A stretch of DNA of 64,000 nt, from the NCBI GenBank assembly GCA_035610835.1, contig CM069457.1:24608658-24672657 (forward strand), written 5' to 3'. Under the pieces are notes generated by a model. It saw only the letters and a program-made list of their open reading frames with translations. It searched no databases and was not told the DNA's origin. Position numbers and translations under genes: made by a program. Position 1 is the first letter of the stretch; every line of letters starts with the position of its first letter. The stretch is from Ophiura sarsii. Taxonomy: Eukaryota > Echinodermata > Ophiuroidea > Amphilepidida > Ophiuridae. This document shows, one piece after another, positions 47,884 through 57,664 of this stretch.

Positions 47884-48662
47884 TTCAGCCTATACCGTTT
47901 TCATCCTAGACCATTTTCAGCTTAGAACGTTTGCAGCCAAGACCGTTTTCAGCCTAGACCATTTTCAGCCTTGAATTTGTTCAGTCTAGACGGTTATCAG
48001 CCTAGACCATTTTCAGCCTATACCGTTTTCAGCCTAGAACGTTTTCAGCCTAGACCGTTTTCAGCCTAGACCGTTTTCAGCCTAGACCGTTTTCAGCCTA
48101 GACCATTTTCAGCCTAGACCATTCTCAGCCTAGACCATTATCAACCTAGAACGTTTTCAGCCTAGACCGTTTTCAGCCTAGAATGTTTTCAGCCTAGACC
48201 GTTTTCAGCCTAGACCGTTTTCAGCCTAGACCGTTTTCAGCCTAGACCGTTGTCAGCCTAGACCATTTTCAGCCTAGACCATTTTCAGCCTAGAACGTTT
48301 TCAGCCTAGACCATTTTCAGCCTAGACCGTTTTCAGCCTAGACCATTTTCAGCCTAGAACGTTTTCAGTCTAGTCCATTTTCAGCCTAGACCGTTTTCAG
48401 CCTAGACCATTTTCAGCCTAGACTGTTTGCAGCCTAGACCATTTTCAGCCTAGACCGTTTTCAGCCTAGAACATTTTCAGCTTAGACTGTTTGCAGCCTA
48501 GAGCGTTTTCAACCTAGACCGTTTTCAGCCTAGACCGTTTTTCAGCCTAGACCGTTTTCAGCCTAAACCTCATTCAGCCTAGACCATTTTCAGCCTAGAC
48601 CGTTTTCAGCCTAGACCGTTTTCAGCCAAAAGATCGTTTTCAGTCTAGACCGTTTTCAACCT
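47884..48662. repeat. Minisatellite, 16-bp unit, about 49 copies
   Basis: The unit CAGCCTAGACCGTTTT repeats for 780 bp with two main variants at the ACC/AAC and CGT/CAT positions. It lies in the 12.8-kb OvoA intron. Some longer blocks repeat (for example two CCGT units followed by two CCAT units), indicating segmental duplication inside the array. Confidence 0.97.
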
Positions 48663-49043
48663 AAATTTGACAGTTCCCTGCAATATGGCCACTAATCCAA
48701 AACATGGAAGGTCTCTATTCTGTTGGTACATTTATGCTTTAGGCAACAACAAAAACACCCCTTGTTCTACGGGCAATCTGACCTCTTAGGTAGGGACGTT
48801 CAGTAGTTTGTTTTTTATTTATTTTTTAAAAAATTGGACATTTTGGTGAATTGTCAACTATTTTTTATTTCCCCTAAATTTTCAATTTTTTTTTTCCAAA
48901 AAAAAAATTGAAAAAAATTGAAAACATTTCAAATTGAAAAAAAGGATGAGTCAGTGTTGGGCCCGTAGAACATAGTTTATTTCTTTGTCGTCTTAAGGGG
49001 AATATATTAAATCATTTCATTCATATAAACTATAGATACAAAC

Positions 49044-49122
49044 CTTTCTTATTCTGCACCCTATCCTGGTAATGATGGACTACAAGATCAAATGTGTCCA
49101 GCTCATTAGGCATCCATGTGAA
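49044..49122 (-). CDS. OvoA: OvoA (ovothiol synthase), methyltransferase exon
   Basis: It encodes FTWMPNELDTFDLVV then HHYQDRVQNKK. The position after KIDFKQ of the previous exon matches the methyltransferase core of OvoA, where bacterial homologues read YDLVL at the same place. The acceptor AG (TTTGTTTCAG) lies at 49123-49124 and the donor GTTTGT is just below 49044. The exon ends with one base of a codon completed by the exon at 36124-36229, 12.8 kb away. An inverted-repeat half element lies close by at about 49156-49330. Confidence 0.82.
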
Positions 49123-49155
49123 CTGAAACAAAGAAAATAGGTTTATGAAGATCAA

Positions 49156-49330
49156 TTAAAGGCATATTATGTGTGCTTTTCAGGGGGCGCCCTCTATGCT
49201 TGATATTTTTTTAGAAAGTAGATTTTCTTGCAGATTTACATTTCTGATCATAAATCGAGTTATAGAGTTATAGAGTGATACGATTCCTAATTACTTCAAA
49301 ATCATGGCTTTAGAGTGAATTTAGAGTGAA
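49156..49330. mobile_element. Half copy of the 11693-12050 TTAA element
   Basis: AAAGGCATATTATGTG and TTTCTTGCAGATTTACATTT match the left arm of the element at 11693. The right arm is missing. It lies in the short intron between two OvoA exons. Confidence 0.75.
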
Positions 49331-49446
49331 AAATATGTTGTCGCTCAGACACTCTATAAACCTTCATTTTGGTTCTGGTTGATTTTCCCTCCTCCCTCGG
49401 CTTCAACCGACAAATACTAAAACAAAGCTCCATCCTAACCTGTTGA

Positions 49447-49635
49447 CCCCCTAGGCACTACCTGCATATCTAACAGTGTATCTGATTGGTTAATTCATTT
49501 GAATAAACCAATGAAAATACAGCTTCTAAACACTGTCACTCCAGCATTGATACAATTATTCTAACCATGCCTGTGATTGGCCCAATAAATGATGTGTCTG
49601 TCTATGTGACCAATCAGCCAGCGGTTCTCAAAGGG
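49447..49635. mobile_element. TTAA-flanked MITE, family member 3
   Basis: It resembles 17460 and 33188 (CCCCCTAGGCACTACCTG and CAGCGGTTCTCAAAGGG ends) with TTGA/TTAA borders. Its right edge is only about 14 bp from the donor end of the OvoA exon at 49650. Confidence 0.8.
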
Positions 49636-49649
49636 TTAAGCAAACATAC

Positions 49650-49847
49650 CTGTTTGAAATCTATTTTGGCCTTGTCATAATCACCACCGAGGGAAACTTG
49701 CGATGTTGTGTCGTCTGCTTCAATCTTTGGTTGCTTAGCATTTATGTGGCCGTTTGACACCGAGGGCGCATTGTAAGACAGGCTACCTTGCTGTCTGAGC
49801 TTGTCTGCTGCGTCAATGAACTTGCCGGAAAAGTCGCTACCCATGAC
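49650..49847 (-). CDS. OvoA: OvoA (ovothiol synthase), methyltransferase exon
   Basis: This 66-residue exon starts VMGSDFSGKFIDAADKLR and ends DYDKAKIDFKQ. It continues directly from KYFEH of the preceding exon and matches the second strand of the SAM-binding fold, where OvoA proteins have a V-G-DFS--FI-AA pattern. The middle part (residues 20-50) is a variable loop rich in polar residues. The acceptor AG is at 49848-49849 (TTTATCTAG) and the donor GTATGT is just below 49650. It begins and ends on codon boundaries. A TTAA-flanked MITE sits next to the donor. Confidence 0.9.
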
Positions 49848-50149
49848 CTAGATAAAGTTAAGACGGATAAATAAGCTATAGAGATGAGATAACATTGTTT
49901 ATGTTATTTTGAGTGGATGAGGGGGCTTGGCGAATGTCACATTTTCTATTTAAAGTTAAGCTAAGTGAGATAAGATGGCATCGAACAATAAGGGATGCAC
50001 AAAAGCTCCCTGCAGGGAAATTTAGAATTTAAACGGACATTTTAGTTCTGAAAATAAAGAAATACATAACAATTTGCAGTTGGAGGGACATTTTCCCAGT
50101 TTGAAACGAAACGTGCGCAATTGTTTTGTTTCCCGAACCTCAAGATCAG

Positions 50150-50235
50150 AAAAGATAAGACAAGACAACATGAGGCAGGATAAGACAAGACAAGACAAGA
50201 CAAGACAAGACAAGACAAGACAAGACAAGACAAGA
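50150..50235. repeat. CAAGA pentanucleotide microsatellite
   Basis: About 14 copies of CAAGA/ACAAG lie in the OvoA intron between exons 49650 and 50433. The - strand frames rich in LVLSC come from this repeat. Confidence 0.95.
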
Positions 50236-50432
50236 TGAAGACCATCAGGTGGCATGAGAATGAATTTGCATGAAAAAACATGAAAACCTAAAAACAGATT
50301 GTGAACCTGGGCTTTAAAGGCCAAAAATGGGCTGAAATAAATGAAAGTTCGAACATTTGAAGACAAAACAAATATTCTAAAATCAGGCAAAAGCTTGTAA
50401 AATGTTTATGTCAGTATGGGTAAATCACTTAC

Positions 50433-50695
50433 ATGCTCAAAGTACTTTGAGAGTTCAAAGGTCAATCGACCACACCCACAGCCGAGATCCAAGGCCTTGT
50501 TGAAACTAACGCCATAGTTACGTGCCGTTTCTACGCATGCGGCCAAGAGTGTGTCATAGAAATTGCCATCTTTCCTGACAACTGGGTATTCTTTGTGTAG
50601 CTGCTTGTGAAGATTTGCGATGCTTTCTTCGCAAAGTTGTGAGTTGGCTGGATAAGCTAGGTGGTAATTTAGATTGTTCAGCTGCAATGTCATTT
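50433..50695 (-). CDS. OvoA: OvoA (ovothiol synthase), exon with SAM-binding motif
   Basis: This exon carries the start of the C-terminal methyltransferase domain, which in OvoA methylates the thiolated histidine to give ovothiol. It encodes MTLQLNNLNYHLAYPANS, later KDGNFYDTLLAACVETA, and the glycine-rich SAM motif ALDLGCGCGRLTFELSKY. The acceptor AG (CATACAG) is at 50696-50697; two opening bases complete a glutamate codon started by the last base of the 52177 exon. The donor GTAAGT lies just below 50433. OvoA homologues have ALDLGCAVGR at this place; the CGCGR version is a normal class I methyltransferase motif. Confidence 0.93.
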
Positions 50696-50795
50696 CTGTA
50701 TGACAAAAATGTAAGTATCGATATTGAAAAAGGTGAAATCGGGGATGTAAGTGGGGTATTAAACAAAATCAGGAAATGTTTTAACCTAGAGATTA

Positions 50796-51076
50796 GGCTA
50801 TATTAAAAAAATCTTTTGTCTCAAAGCTCTTCAGTTTTTCAAAACCTAATGCGGAATGTGATATTTTTTTTAAAGGTTTTTTTTAAATAAAAAAAAATAT
50901 TGAAATCCTTGTAAAAGTAAACTTTTGTATTTAAAATGATGTGATCAATGAAAATCTGAAAAATCTGACATTGTTGAATTTTGATTTTCTTTTTTTATTC
51001 ATATTTTTTTTCCTAACGCGAATCAATAAACTAACGTGCGCGGGAGCTTTGAGACAAATGATTTTTTAATATAGCC
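50796..51076. mobile_element. Harbinger-like MITE, copy 4
   Basis: The ends GGCTATATTAAAAAAATC and TTTTTTAATATAGCC are flanked by TTA and GTA, the same 3-bp type as the other copies with one mismatch. It lies about 100 bp upstream of an OvoA acceptor, in the intron. Confidence 0.88.
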
Positions 51077-51529
51077 GTAGTTACAATTTTTTCAGCACTT
51101 TTTGATATTGGAAGCGTAACACATAATGCACAGCAAGGGGTATAAACTACTGTTTTTCAGGAAAAAAGGTACTTTTTCCATAAACCTGTTAATAGCCTAC
51201 CAGGCACGCGAATGAATTTGCTTGAACAAATCTGAACAGCCTGAAAAGGTGCGTAAAATTGAGCTATGAAGACCAAAAAAGGGCTGAAGTTGAGAGAAAG
51301 TGCTGACATTTTAAAAACATAATAGCCTGAATTCAGCCTAAATATTCTCATGCCTAATGTACTCATTTAGGAGATCAAAATGGGGGGAACATACACACAC
51401 TATCCTTATTACTTTTATGGTATTTTGGCTTCAGAGGAAAAAAAGCATTGGTGGGGGGGGGGGGAGGGGGTTCTAAAAAATGTTTGGTCATGCTGGCTTA
51501 CAACATGGTATGTTTGTCCTAGTGTGTGA

Positions 51530-52176
51530 ATACCTTCCTTCACATCAACCTCCGGTACCAGTGCAACAGGTAGGTCATCCTCTGCATTCAACCTGATGTT
51601 TCATACCCTCCTGTGCCTTAAGCCCCCCCCCCCCCCCCCCCCCCACCGGATTTCTACCTTGGGATTTCTACCTTGTTCCTTGACCCTGTACATAGACCTC
51701 CGGTACCAGTGCAACAGGCGGGTCATCCTCTGTATTAAGTGTGATATTTACCCCGCCCCCCCCCCCCCACCTTTTTCCTTACTTGTTTCTTCACATCAAT
51801 CTCCGGTACCAGTGCAACATGCCAGACATCCTCTGCATTCAACTGATATTTGAACCCCCCCCCCCCCCCCCCCCCGGATTCACACCTTGGTCCTTTACAT
51901 CAACCTCCGGTACCAGTGCAACAGGCAGTCATCCTCTGCATTCAACCTGATAATTGATACACACCCCCCCTCCCCCCGATTCACACTTTGGTCCTTTATA
52001 TCAATCTCCAGTCCCAGTGCAACAGGCAGTAATCCTCTGCACTCAACGTGATATTTGATACCCCCTCCCCCGGATTCACACTTTGGTCCTTTACATCAAC
52101 CTCCAGTACCAGTGAAACAGGCAGTAATCCTCTGCACTCAACGTGATATTTGATACCCCCTCCCCCGGATGCATAC
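51530..52176. repeat. Tandem array derived from the end of an OvoA exon, about six degenerate units
   Basis: Units of about 93-125 bp each contain TCAACCTCCGGTACCAGTGC, AACAGGCAGTCATCCTC and a C run. The same phrase, in near-identical form, is the 3' end of the OvoA exon at 52177-52342 (which encodes VVLVSEVDVKDQ). Several units also copy its splice donor: CACACCTTGGTCC at about 51887 versus CATACCTTGGTCC at the real exon. The array fills most of the intron just after the exon. Confidence 0.9.
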
Positions 52177-52342
52177 CTTGGTCCTTTACATCAACCTCCG
52201 ATACCAGTACAACAGGAGGGTCATCCTCATCTGCATTCAGCGTGCGAGCTATACGGAAACCAGCATGTTGGATGAAGTGTCTACGGAATGCGTAACGACC
52301 AAAGCGACTTGACTGCGTACCACTTGATATCCACGAGCCTCC
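52177..52342 (-). CDS. OvoA: OvoA (ovothiol synthase), exon with end of FGE-sulfatase domain
   Basis: The exon encodes GGSWISSGTQSSRFGRYAF then RRHFIQHAGFRIARTLNAD, the C-terminal signature of the FGE-sulfatase domain, followed by an acidic linker and VVLVSEVDVKDQ leading to the methyltransferase. In OvoA this domain is the iron enzyme that joins cysteine and histidine to 5-histidylcysteine sulfoxide. RRHF-QHAGFR is the pattern expected of the OvoA/EgtB group. The acceptor AG (TTGGCAG) is at 52343-52344, and the donor GTATGC is just below 52177. The exon ends with one base of the next codon. Its last stretch is tandemly copied in the following intron. Confidence 0.94.
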
Positions 52343-52572
52343 CTGCCAATGCAAAATCAATCATCAGATTATCGGAGTAGTTATAGAATACTTAACATAC
52401 TTATCTCTCAACGAGCACTTCATTCTGTTTAACGGCATAAAGTGGATGGAAAGGCAAAAAAAATTGATATGTGTCCTCGACCGCCCGTTTGTCAGATTTA
52501 GGGCTGCTCCGATCGTTTATCAGGTGTTTTTTTTAAAAATCAGATTTTTTTTTTCATTTTTTTTTTTACAGT

Positions 52573-53210
52573 TTAAGGGGGCTGTGGGACTCTCAGGTAC
52601 AGCCTCCGTAAAACTGCCGTAACTTCTTCAATATTCATTTAATCTTTATAAACTTATACAGTTTTTTGCAGAAAAGGGTTCAATGAATCCAACCATGATA
52701 ATGAAATTGACCATTTTGGAAAAAATTATAAAAAACATGTTTTTTGACCCATTTTAGGTTTGGAAAAGATAACTCAAAATATGTTTTGTTAAATGTTATC
52801 ATACTAGTTTTATGATAATCCTGATAACATTCCCCAGGAGCGTTTTTGTTTTTGTTTTGAATAATCAATTATTTGATTACTTTTGGCACTTTTTGGTCTA
52901 TAACTCAAAAAATAATTGATTATTCAATAAAAACAAAAAAACTCTCCTGGGGAATGTTATCAGGATTATCATAAAACTAGTATGACAAAATTTAACAACA
53001 TATATTTTGAGTTATCTTTTCCAAACCTAAAATGGGTCAAAAAACGTGTTTTTTATCATTTTTCCCAAAATGGTCAATTTCATTATCATGGTTGGATTCA
53101 TTGAACCCTTTTCTGCAAAAAACTGTATACATTTATAAAGATTAAATAAATATTGAAGAAGTTACGGCAGTTTTAAGGAGACTGTACCTGAGAGTCCACA
53201 GCCCCCTTAA
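52573..53210. mobile_element. TTAA-bounded palindromic element, copy 2
   Basis: TTAAGGGGGCTGTGGGACTC and AGAGTCCACAGCCCCCTTAA end the element, and the two halves are near mirror images over about 300 bp (for example GAAAAGGGTTCAATGAATCC and its inverse). It lies in the OvoA intron between exons 52177 and 54739. Confidence 0.92.
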
Positions 53211-53426
53211 ATGGCATTAAATATTAAATTAAGTGTTTATAACATATATGTGCAACTCTTAGAGTGATTTCAACTTCTTGTTGGCTGAACTTTGAGCTTC
53301 CGCTGGTAAAATAAAATTTAAAAATAAAAATAAATCCGCCCACCCACCCCTCCTCTCTGAAAGTTGTGGAGGACAACATAACCATTTGTTTTTGTTGGCC
53401 TAAGAGATAGGAGCAAGTGGCTTTTT

Positions 53427-54207
53427 CAGGCCTTCACGTTTGAAAATTGAAGGTGTGCTTTAAATCGCACTCCTCAAAAAGTTGAGGTGTGCTGTAGGTG
53501 TGCCATAAATTGCACTCCTCAAACAAATTAGGTGTGCTGTTTTATGACTATGCTATCTTTTCGATTACTCTTGAGAGAATGCTTATTTTGGGTGGCCACA
53601 ACCATCAATGCCCCATCCTTGTGACCCCATATCATTTCCATGTAACCTCAATCTTGGTGTCAAAATTAATTAAGAAACAAAGACATAGGCCTAAATTTGG
53701 GAATGATAAAAGGTTAAATTAATCAACCCATGAATCTATCTATGCTTAGTATAGTATTACAAAAAACAAAGAGGCTTCACTAGATAAGATGGACAGGATC
53801 CCTGCAACTTTACAGGTAATGGAATAGATTTGATAATATACATCTGCTTATGATATCACAAGCATATAAGCCCACCTCAATTCAGTAAATTATCAGTTAA
53901 TACAGCAAGATAGTATAGTACAGTAGTACTATTTTAGTATAGGATCTTTGGGTTATGAGTTACTATTCCTATGGTGTGGGCCATGAGGTATTATGTGGGC
54001 TATTTAGGTTCAAATATGGGTCATCTAAAGTCCTGTTTTGGACTTGGAAAAATTTTAAAAAAGTAAATGTAAAAAAAAAAAAAAAAAAAAAAAAATTTTT
54101 TTTTTTTTTAGGCGTGCGATAAATCACTCTTCTCGAAACCATTTCAGGCGTGCGATAGCGTGCGATAGCGTGCGATCGCACTCGCACGCCTCAAACGTGA
54201 AGGCCTG
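53427..54207. mobile_element. Inverted-repeat element with CAGGCCTTCACGTTTGA ends
   Basis: CAGGCCTTCACGTTTGA and TCAAACGTGAAGGCCTG are perfect 17-bp termini. Near them lie tandem phrases such as GAGGTGTGCT (left) and GCGTGCGATA (right), and a 50-base A/T homopolymer junction at 54071-54110. It lies in the same OvoA intron. Confidence 0.8.
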
Positions 54208-54738
54208 CTTTTTAAATTTATGCCTAACTATTAATTCAGTGTTATATAATAGCGCCAAAAATCATTCACACAACCCCAAATACCCTACAAATCCAGGGGT
54301 AGAAAATCCTTGATGGAGTGTGAGAATCGGTTTTGATTCTGCCGATGGATATTGCAGGATTCATTTGATACAGTTCTGTATAAGCTTCCAAAATATAAGA
54401 AAATCAACTGTGATTCACCAATATCCCTTTACAAAAATCTTCCCGGAATTCAAAAATTCACAAATCGTCTGGACCTATTTTCCTTTCTATTATTTATTGA
54501 AAAAAAATTGCCTCTTCGATCAAAATTGAAATTTCTACTAGTTTTCCAATAATTTGGATATATAACTACGATAGGATTTAAGCTTTGATTTTTAGTGGAA
54601 GGGTAGGTACAAATACTTTTTAAAACTATTTATCTTCCGGTACAATAATTTGTAGTGTCAAAACTATATATCCCCTGATTGTTCTCATGCAACACGAACA
54701 TTTTAAGTTTTGAGTTCATTATCACATGACATCCTTAC
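54208..54738. other. OvoA intron, nothing recognised
   Basis: Small + strand frames at 54320-54552 carry no recognisable motif. Confidence 0.5.
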
Positions 54739-54903
54739 CACCATGACGTTGTGACGACCATCAAACGTCGGCGAGGAGAAGTCGTCATAGAGGGCGTGTG
54801 TTTTGAAACCCTCTAAGCCGTTGAAATGATCTTCGGTCCATTCCCATACGTTGCCCATGACATCATGAAAACCAGTCTCTGTTGGCGGGTACATGTTTAC
54901 TGG
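54739..54903 (-). CDS. OvoA: OvoA (ovothiol synthase), FGE-sulfatase domain exon
   Basis: The 55-residue exon encodes PVNMYPPTETGFHDVMGN then VWEWTEDHFN, GLEGFKTHALYDDFSSP and TFDGRHNVMV. GF-D--GNVWEW-ED is the core signature of FGE-sulfatase domains, and the F-G-L-GFK-H-LY-DFS-P run is the form seen in OvoA/EgtB sulfoxide synthases rather than in classical formylglycine-generating enzyme. The acceptor is CTCACAG, with the AG at 54904-54905, and the donor GTAAGG lies just below 54739. Both ends are on codon boundaries and the next exon opens GGSW, as expected. A downstream AG (CCAG) three bases later would also keep frame but drop the proline. Confidence 0.95.
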
Positions 54904-55046
54904 CTGTGAGAAAAAAATGTATTGAATTAAATTGTTAAGTTTTGTCCCAAAAATGTTTTTAAAAAGATGCTACATTTGATTTCACATCCTGGAATAATGC
55001 GACGTTACTTTAGGCGAAAAAGAAAAAGATCCGTCCCACATACCCA

Positions 55047-55656
55047 CGGCCGTAATTTAGCAAAACAGCGTAACTCAAAATATTGACTTTTTGAGTTACA
55101 TGCATTTCTGGGAAAATCGAGGGCGCTCTTTTCATCTGTGAAAGTCTCAAAAGACCTCGACGCACCGTTTTAAAGATAGCGTAACGTATCTCAGCCTTAT
55201 TTTGCAACTCTTAGCATTTTAATATGGTAACACAGCGTAACTCGAGTTACGTGTTTCAAAATTTAGTATTTTCTTGGCAAAACAGCGTATCTCTAAGTTA
55301 CGCGTCTTTTCCAAACAACTATTTTGCTACGAGATACGCGGGTTTGGCGAAAAAATAGTAACCAAAGAATTACACGTAACTTGAGTTACGCTGTTTTGCA
55401 AGTATAACTCTGCGTATAATTAGATGTCGGATTGGCAAACCCGCGTATCTGGACAAAATCAGCTGTATCTTTATAGTAAAAATAGTTTACTTTACTAAGT
55501 TTTTAAAAATTAAAATAATTAAACATAATGCACGTTTCCATTTTTAAATCAATTTCCTCTGTAAATAATAGAGAAAATACAAACACTCAAACTTTAAAGT
55601 GCTCATATCTCAAAAACGTCATTTTCGAGTTACGCTGTTTTGCCAAATTACGGCCG
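55047..55656. mobile_element. Inverted-repeat element with GGCCGTAATTTAGCAAAAC ends
   Basis: GGCCGTAATTTAGCAAAACA at the left is mirrored by GTTTTGCCAAATTACGGCCG at the right. Inside, AACAGCGTAACT and AGTTACGCTGTTTTGC recur several times in both orientations, so the element is an array of small inverted modules. It lies in the OvoA intron between exons 54739 and 57572. Confidence 0.85.
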
Positions 55657-57218
55657 CCCAGCGCACATAAGTATGTGGAGTCTCTTTCGCTGCATAACCT
55701 TACGCAATGAGCATGATTGTGGACTTTGGGCTTTTAAAAAATATATAATAGTTTTCCGGAAAAAATTGAAAACAAATTGGCCCATAAGGGGTGGGGGGGG
55801 GGGGGGGGGGGGCAAAAACACAATCAAAACATAATTTGAAAACAAATCAGCCTTTAATTAGCATAGCTATTAAAAAATAAAAAAAAATAAAAAACACCGT
55901 ATATCGCATAGCTATTTTCCGAAATGTATGTGAGACAGACCTTCTTTTTTTGGTGCCTGACAGATGCATCATATATGCAAGGGTATAGGTGTACTGTCGC
56001 AGCAAAAGGGTGCATTTGTTGGTAAAATGCATTTTGAGATATTGATGGAATTAGGCATGGATAAAACCAAAGAAAATAATAATAATGTTACAGTAATTCA
56101 TCTTCATATAATCAGAAAGCAGTATCTTTATCACAAAGGATCAAAAGTAATTTTGAAGCATTCAAAAAGTGTCTTTTGTTGTATGTTTGTGTACCACTCA
56201 ATGGGCAAATATCTTATGACCTTGTGCTTCTAAAATAAGAACCATTGGATTATGCAACTCAAACTTTGGAATGCGACAATTTTAAGGATGACCTTTCATG
56301 TAAAATAGAAAACGTGAAGATGAAAATCGGACAAGCAATCAGGACATCTACCGTTAAAGTTACCTGGTTCGAATCCCAGTGTGGCCAAATTCTGTACAAC
56401 AAATTTTTGTTACTATGGCAACATGTGATTGGTTCCAACAAATATGGACACTACAATAGTGTAAAACACTATAATTTTGCGGATACTTAATTTTGTGAAT
56501 TTATAACTACTGCTATTTTAGCGGGCATTTAATTTTTGCAAAATGTTGTGAAAGTTTTACTGTTACTTTCAATACAAATTTGTCAGTTAATAGTGACAAA
56601 GTTATCTTGTGCCGTCGTCCACATTGATTTTCTTTTTACAAGACCAACTTGGCACATTTAGATTGATCGATTTAATTGGGCTATAAGCAAGTTGAAGAAG
56701 AAATGATGATCAATATGTGTCACTTGATAGGATGGGAAGTTTGAACTAGTGCACTATTTGCTTGAATAGTTTAAAGGGGCATGGAGAGATTGGCGATAAA
56801 AATGAAATTTGAAAACAATTAATAGTTTCAATAGATAAGGTATAAAAGAACCCTGAAACATAATATTTCATAGGAAAAGGGTTGAAATTGTGAAATATTA
56901 TATGATATACTGCGAATTAAGGGCAGCAATTTCAGATGGTAGTTAGTATATGCCTAAGTATTACCTTGGTGCAAAAAAAACTATTTCCAGGAAAATTGAG
57001 GGCGCACTCCCATATGTATATCTCAATGCTCATTTAAATTCATGCATGGAAGCATGGTATTTGTAGATAAGTTGCTTCAAACCTTTTGGAGTCAATGCTA
57101 TCGCAGTAATACCAATAGCAACTAATCGATGCCGCAATTGTTGCGATTGGTCTATCGACCGTGGTACCTCTGATGTGAAATAGAATAGGTCCAAATCAAT
57201 AACCGATCGTCCAGTATT
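55657..57218. other. OvoA intron with partial MITEs
   Basis: About 55670-55955 contains the AAATAGCTATGC phrase type seen at 17880 and ends near GTGAGACAGACCTTC. A G run lies at 55793-55812. About 56190-56353 is a partial copy of the 22821/36699 element, ending CATCTACCGTTAA. About 56450-56572 is a degraded CGCGAAAATAA-type element. A lone box B-like GGTTCGAATCCC lies at 56367. Confidence 0.55.
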
Positions 57219-57535
57219 TAGGCCAAACAAAGAAGAAGGTTTGTCTCAGAAACATTTGGCCAAAAAGCTAAATGCTGTGCGATTTTTTTTTTTTTTTTTA
57301 AATTTAGAAAAAAAGGCTATGAGGTATGCGATTTTGTGTTGTTGCTTATTTGATCCAAGCTTACAGAGACCTTTTTAAAAAATATTTTGTAAAAAATCAA
57401 AAATCAAAAAAAAAAAATATCAAATCAAATCAACAACAAAAATTAGGCCTCAGCACGTAGACCTACGCGCTTTAGCTCATTTCACATACCAATGCGGGAG
57501 GGCTTCTGAGACAAACAATCTTCTTTGTTTGGCCT
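57219..57535. mobile_element. MITE with TAGGCCAAACAAAGAAG ends
   Basis: TAGGCCAAACAAAGAAGAAG is mirrored by CTTCTTTGTTTGGCCT; GTCTCAGA and TCTGAGAC lie just inside. It belongs with 17833-18095. Its right edge is about 36 bp from the donor end of the OvoA exon at 57572. Confidence 0.85.
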
Positions 57536-57571
57536 TATGAATCTAACTTTAGGACTGTACATCACACTCAC

Positions 57572-57664
57572 CGTAGATGATCCATAGTGCATATTAACAT
57601 TGTAACTCTTGTGTAGGTCCTTTGCTAGCATAACTTCTGCTGAGATACCGTCACTTGTAGACAG
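57572..57664 (-). CDS. OvoA: OvoA (ovothiol synthase), FGE-sulfatase domain exon (5'-most found)
   Basis: The 31-residue exon encodes LSTSDGISAEVMLAKDL then HKSYNVNMHYGSST. It joins in frame to PVNMYPP of the exon at 54739; OvoA proteins have a stretch with N and a G-S-P-V-M-P pattern at this place just before the GNVWEW core. The acceptor AG (CACATTTAG) lies at 57665-57666 and the donor GTGAGT is just below 57572. Both ends are on codon boundaries. Earlier exons were not found in 57665-64000, where a 109-bp satellite and transposons occur, so the metal-binding N-terminal part probably lies outside. Confidence 0.8.

Noticed and set aside
47884..48662. CRISPR-like look of the 16-bp and 55-bp arrays
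   Set aside because: Units are directly adjacent without unique spacers, no cas genes are present, and the host is a eukaryote.
50022..50390. Frame with LVLSC repeats between two OvoA exons
   Set aside because: It derives from the CAAGA microsatellite within an intron.
51596..51950. Proline-rich frames
   Set aside because: They result from C homopolymers inside the exon-derived tandem array.
56360..56395. Box B-like GGTTCGAATCCC
   Set aside because: Isolated; it lies at the edge of a partial MITE and no tRNA structure is visible.
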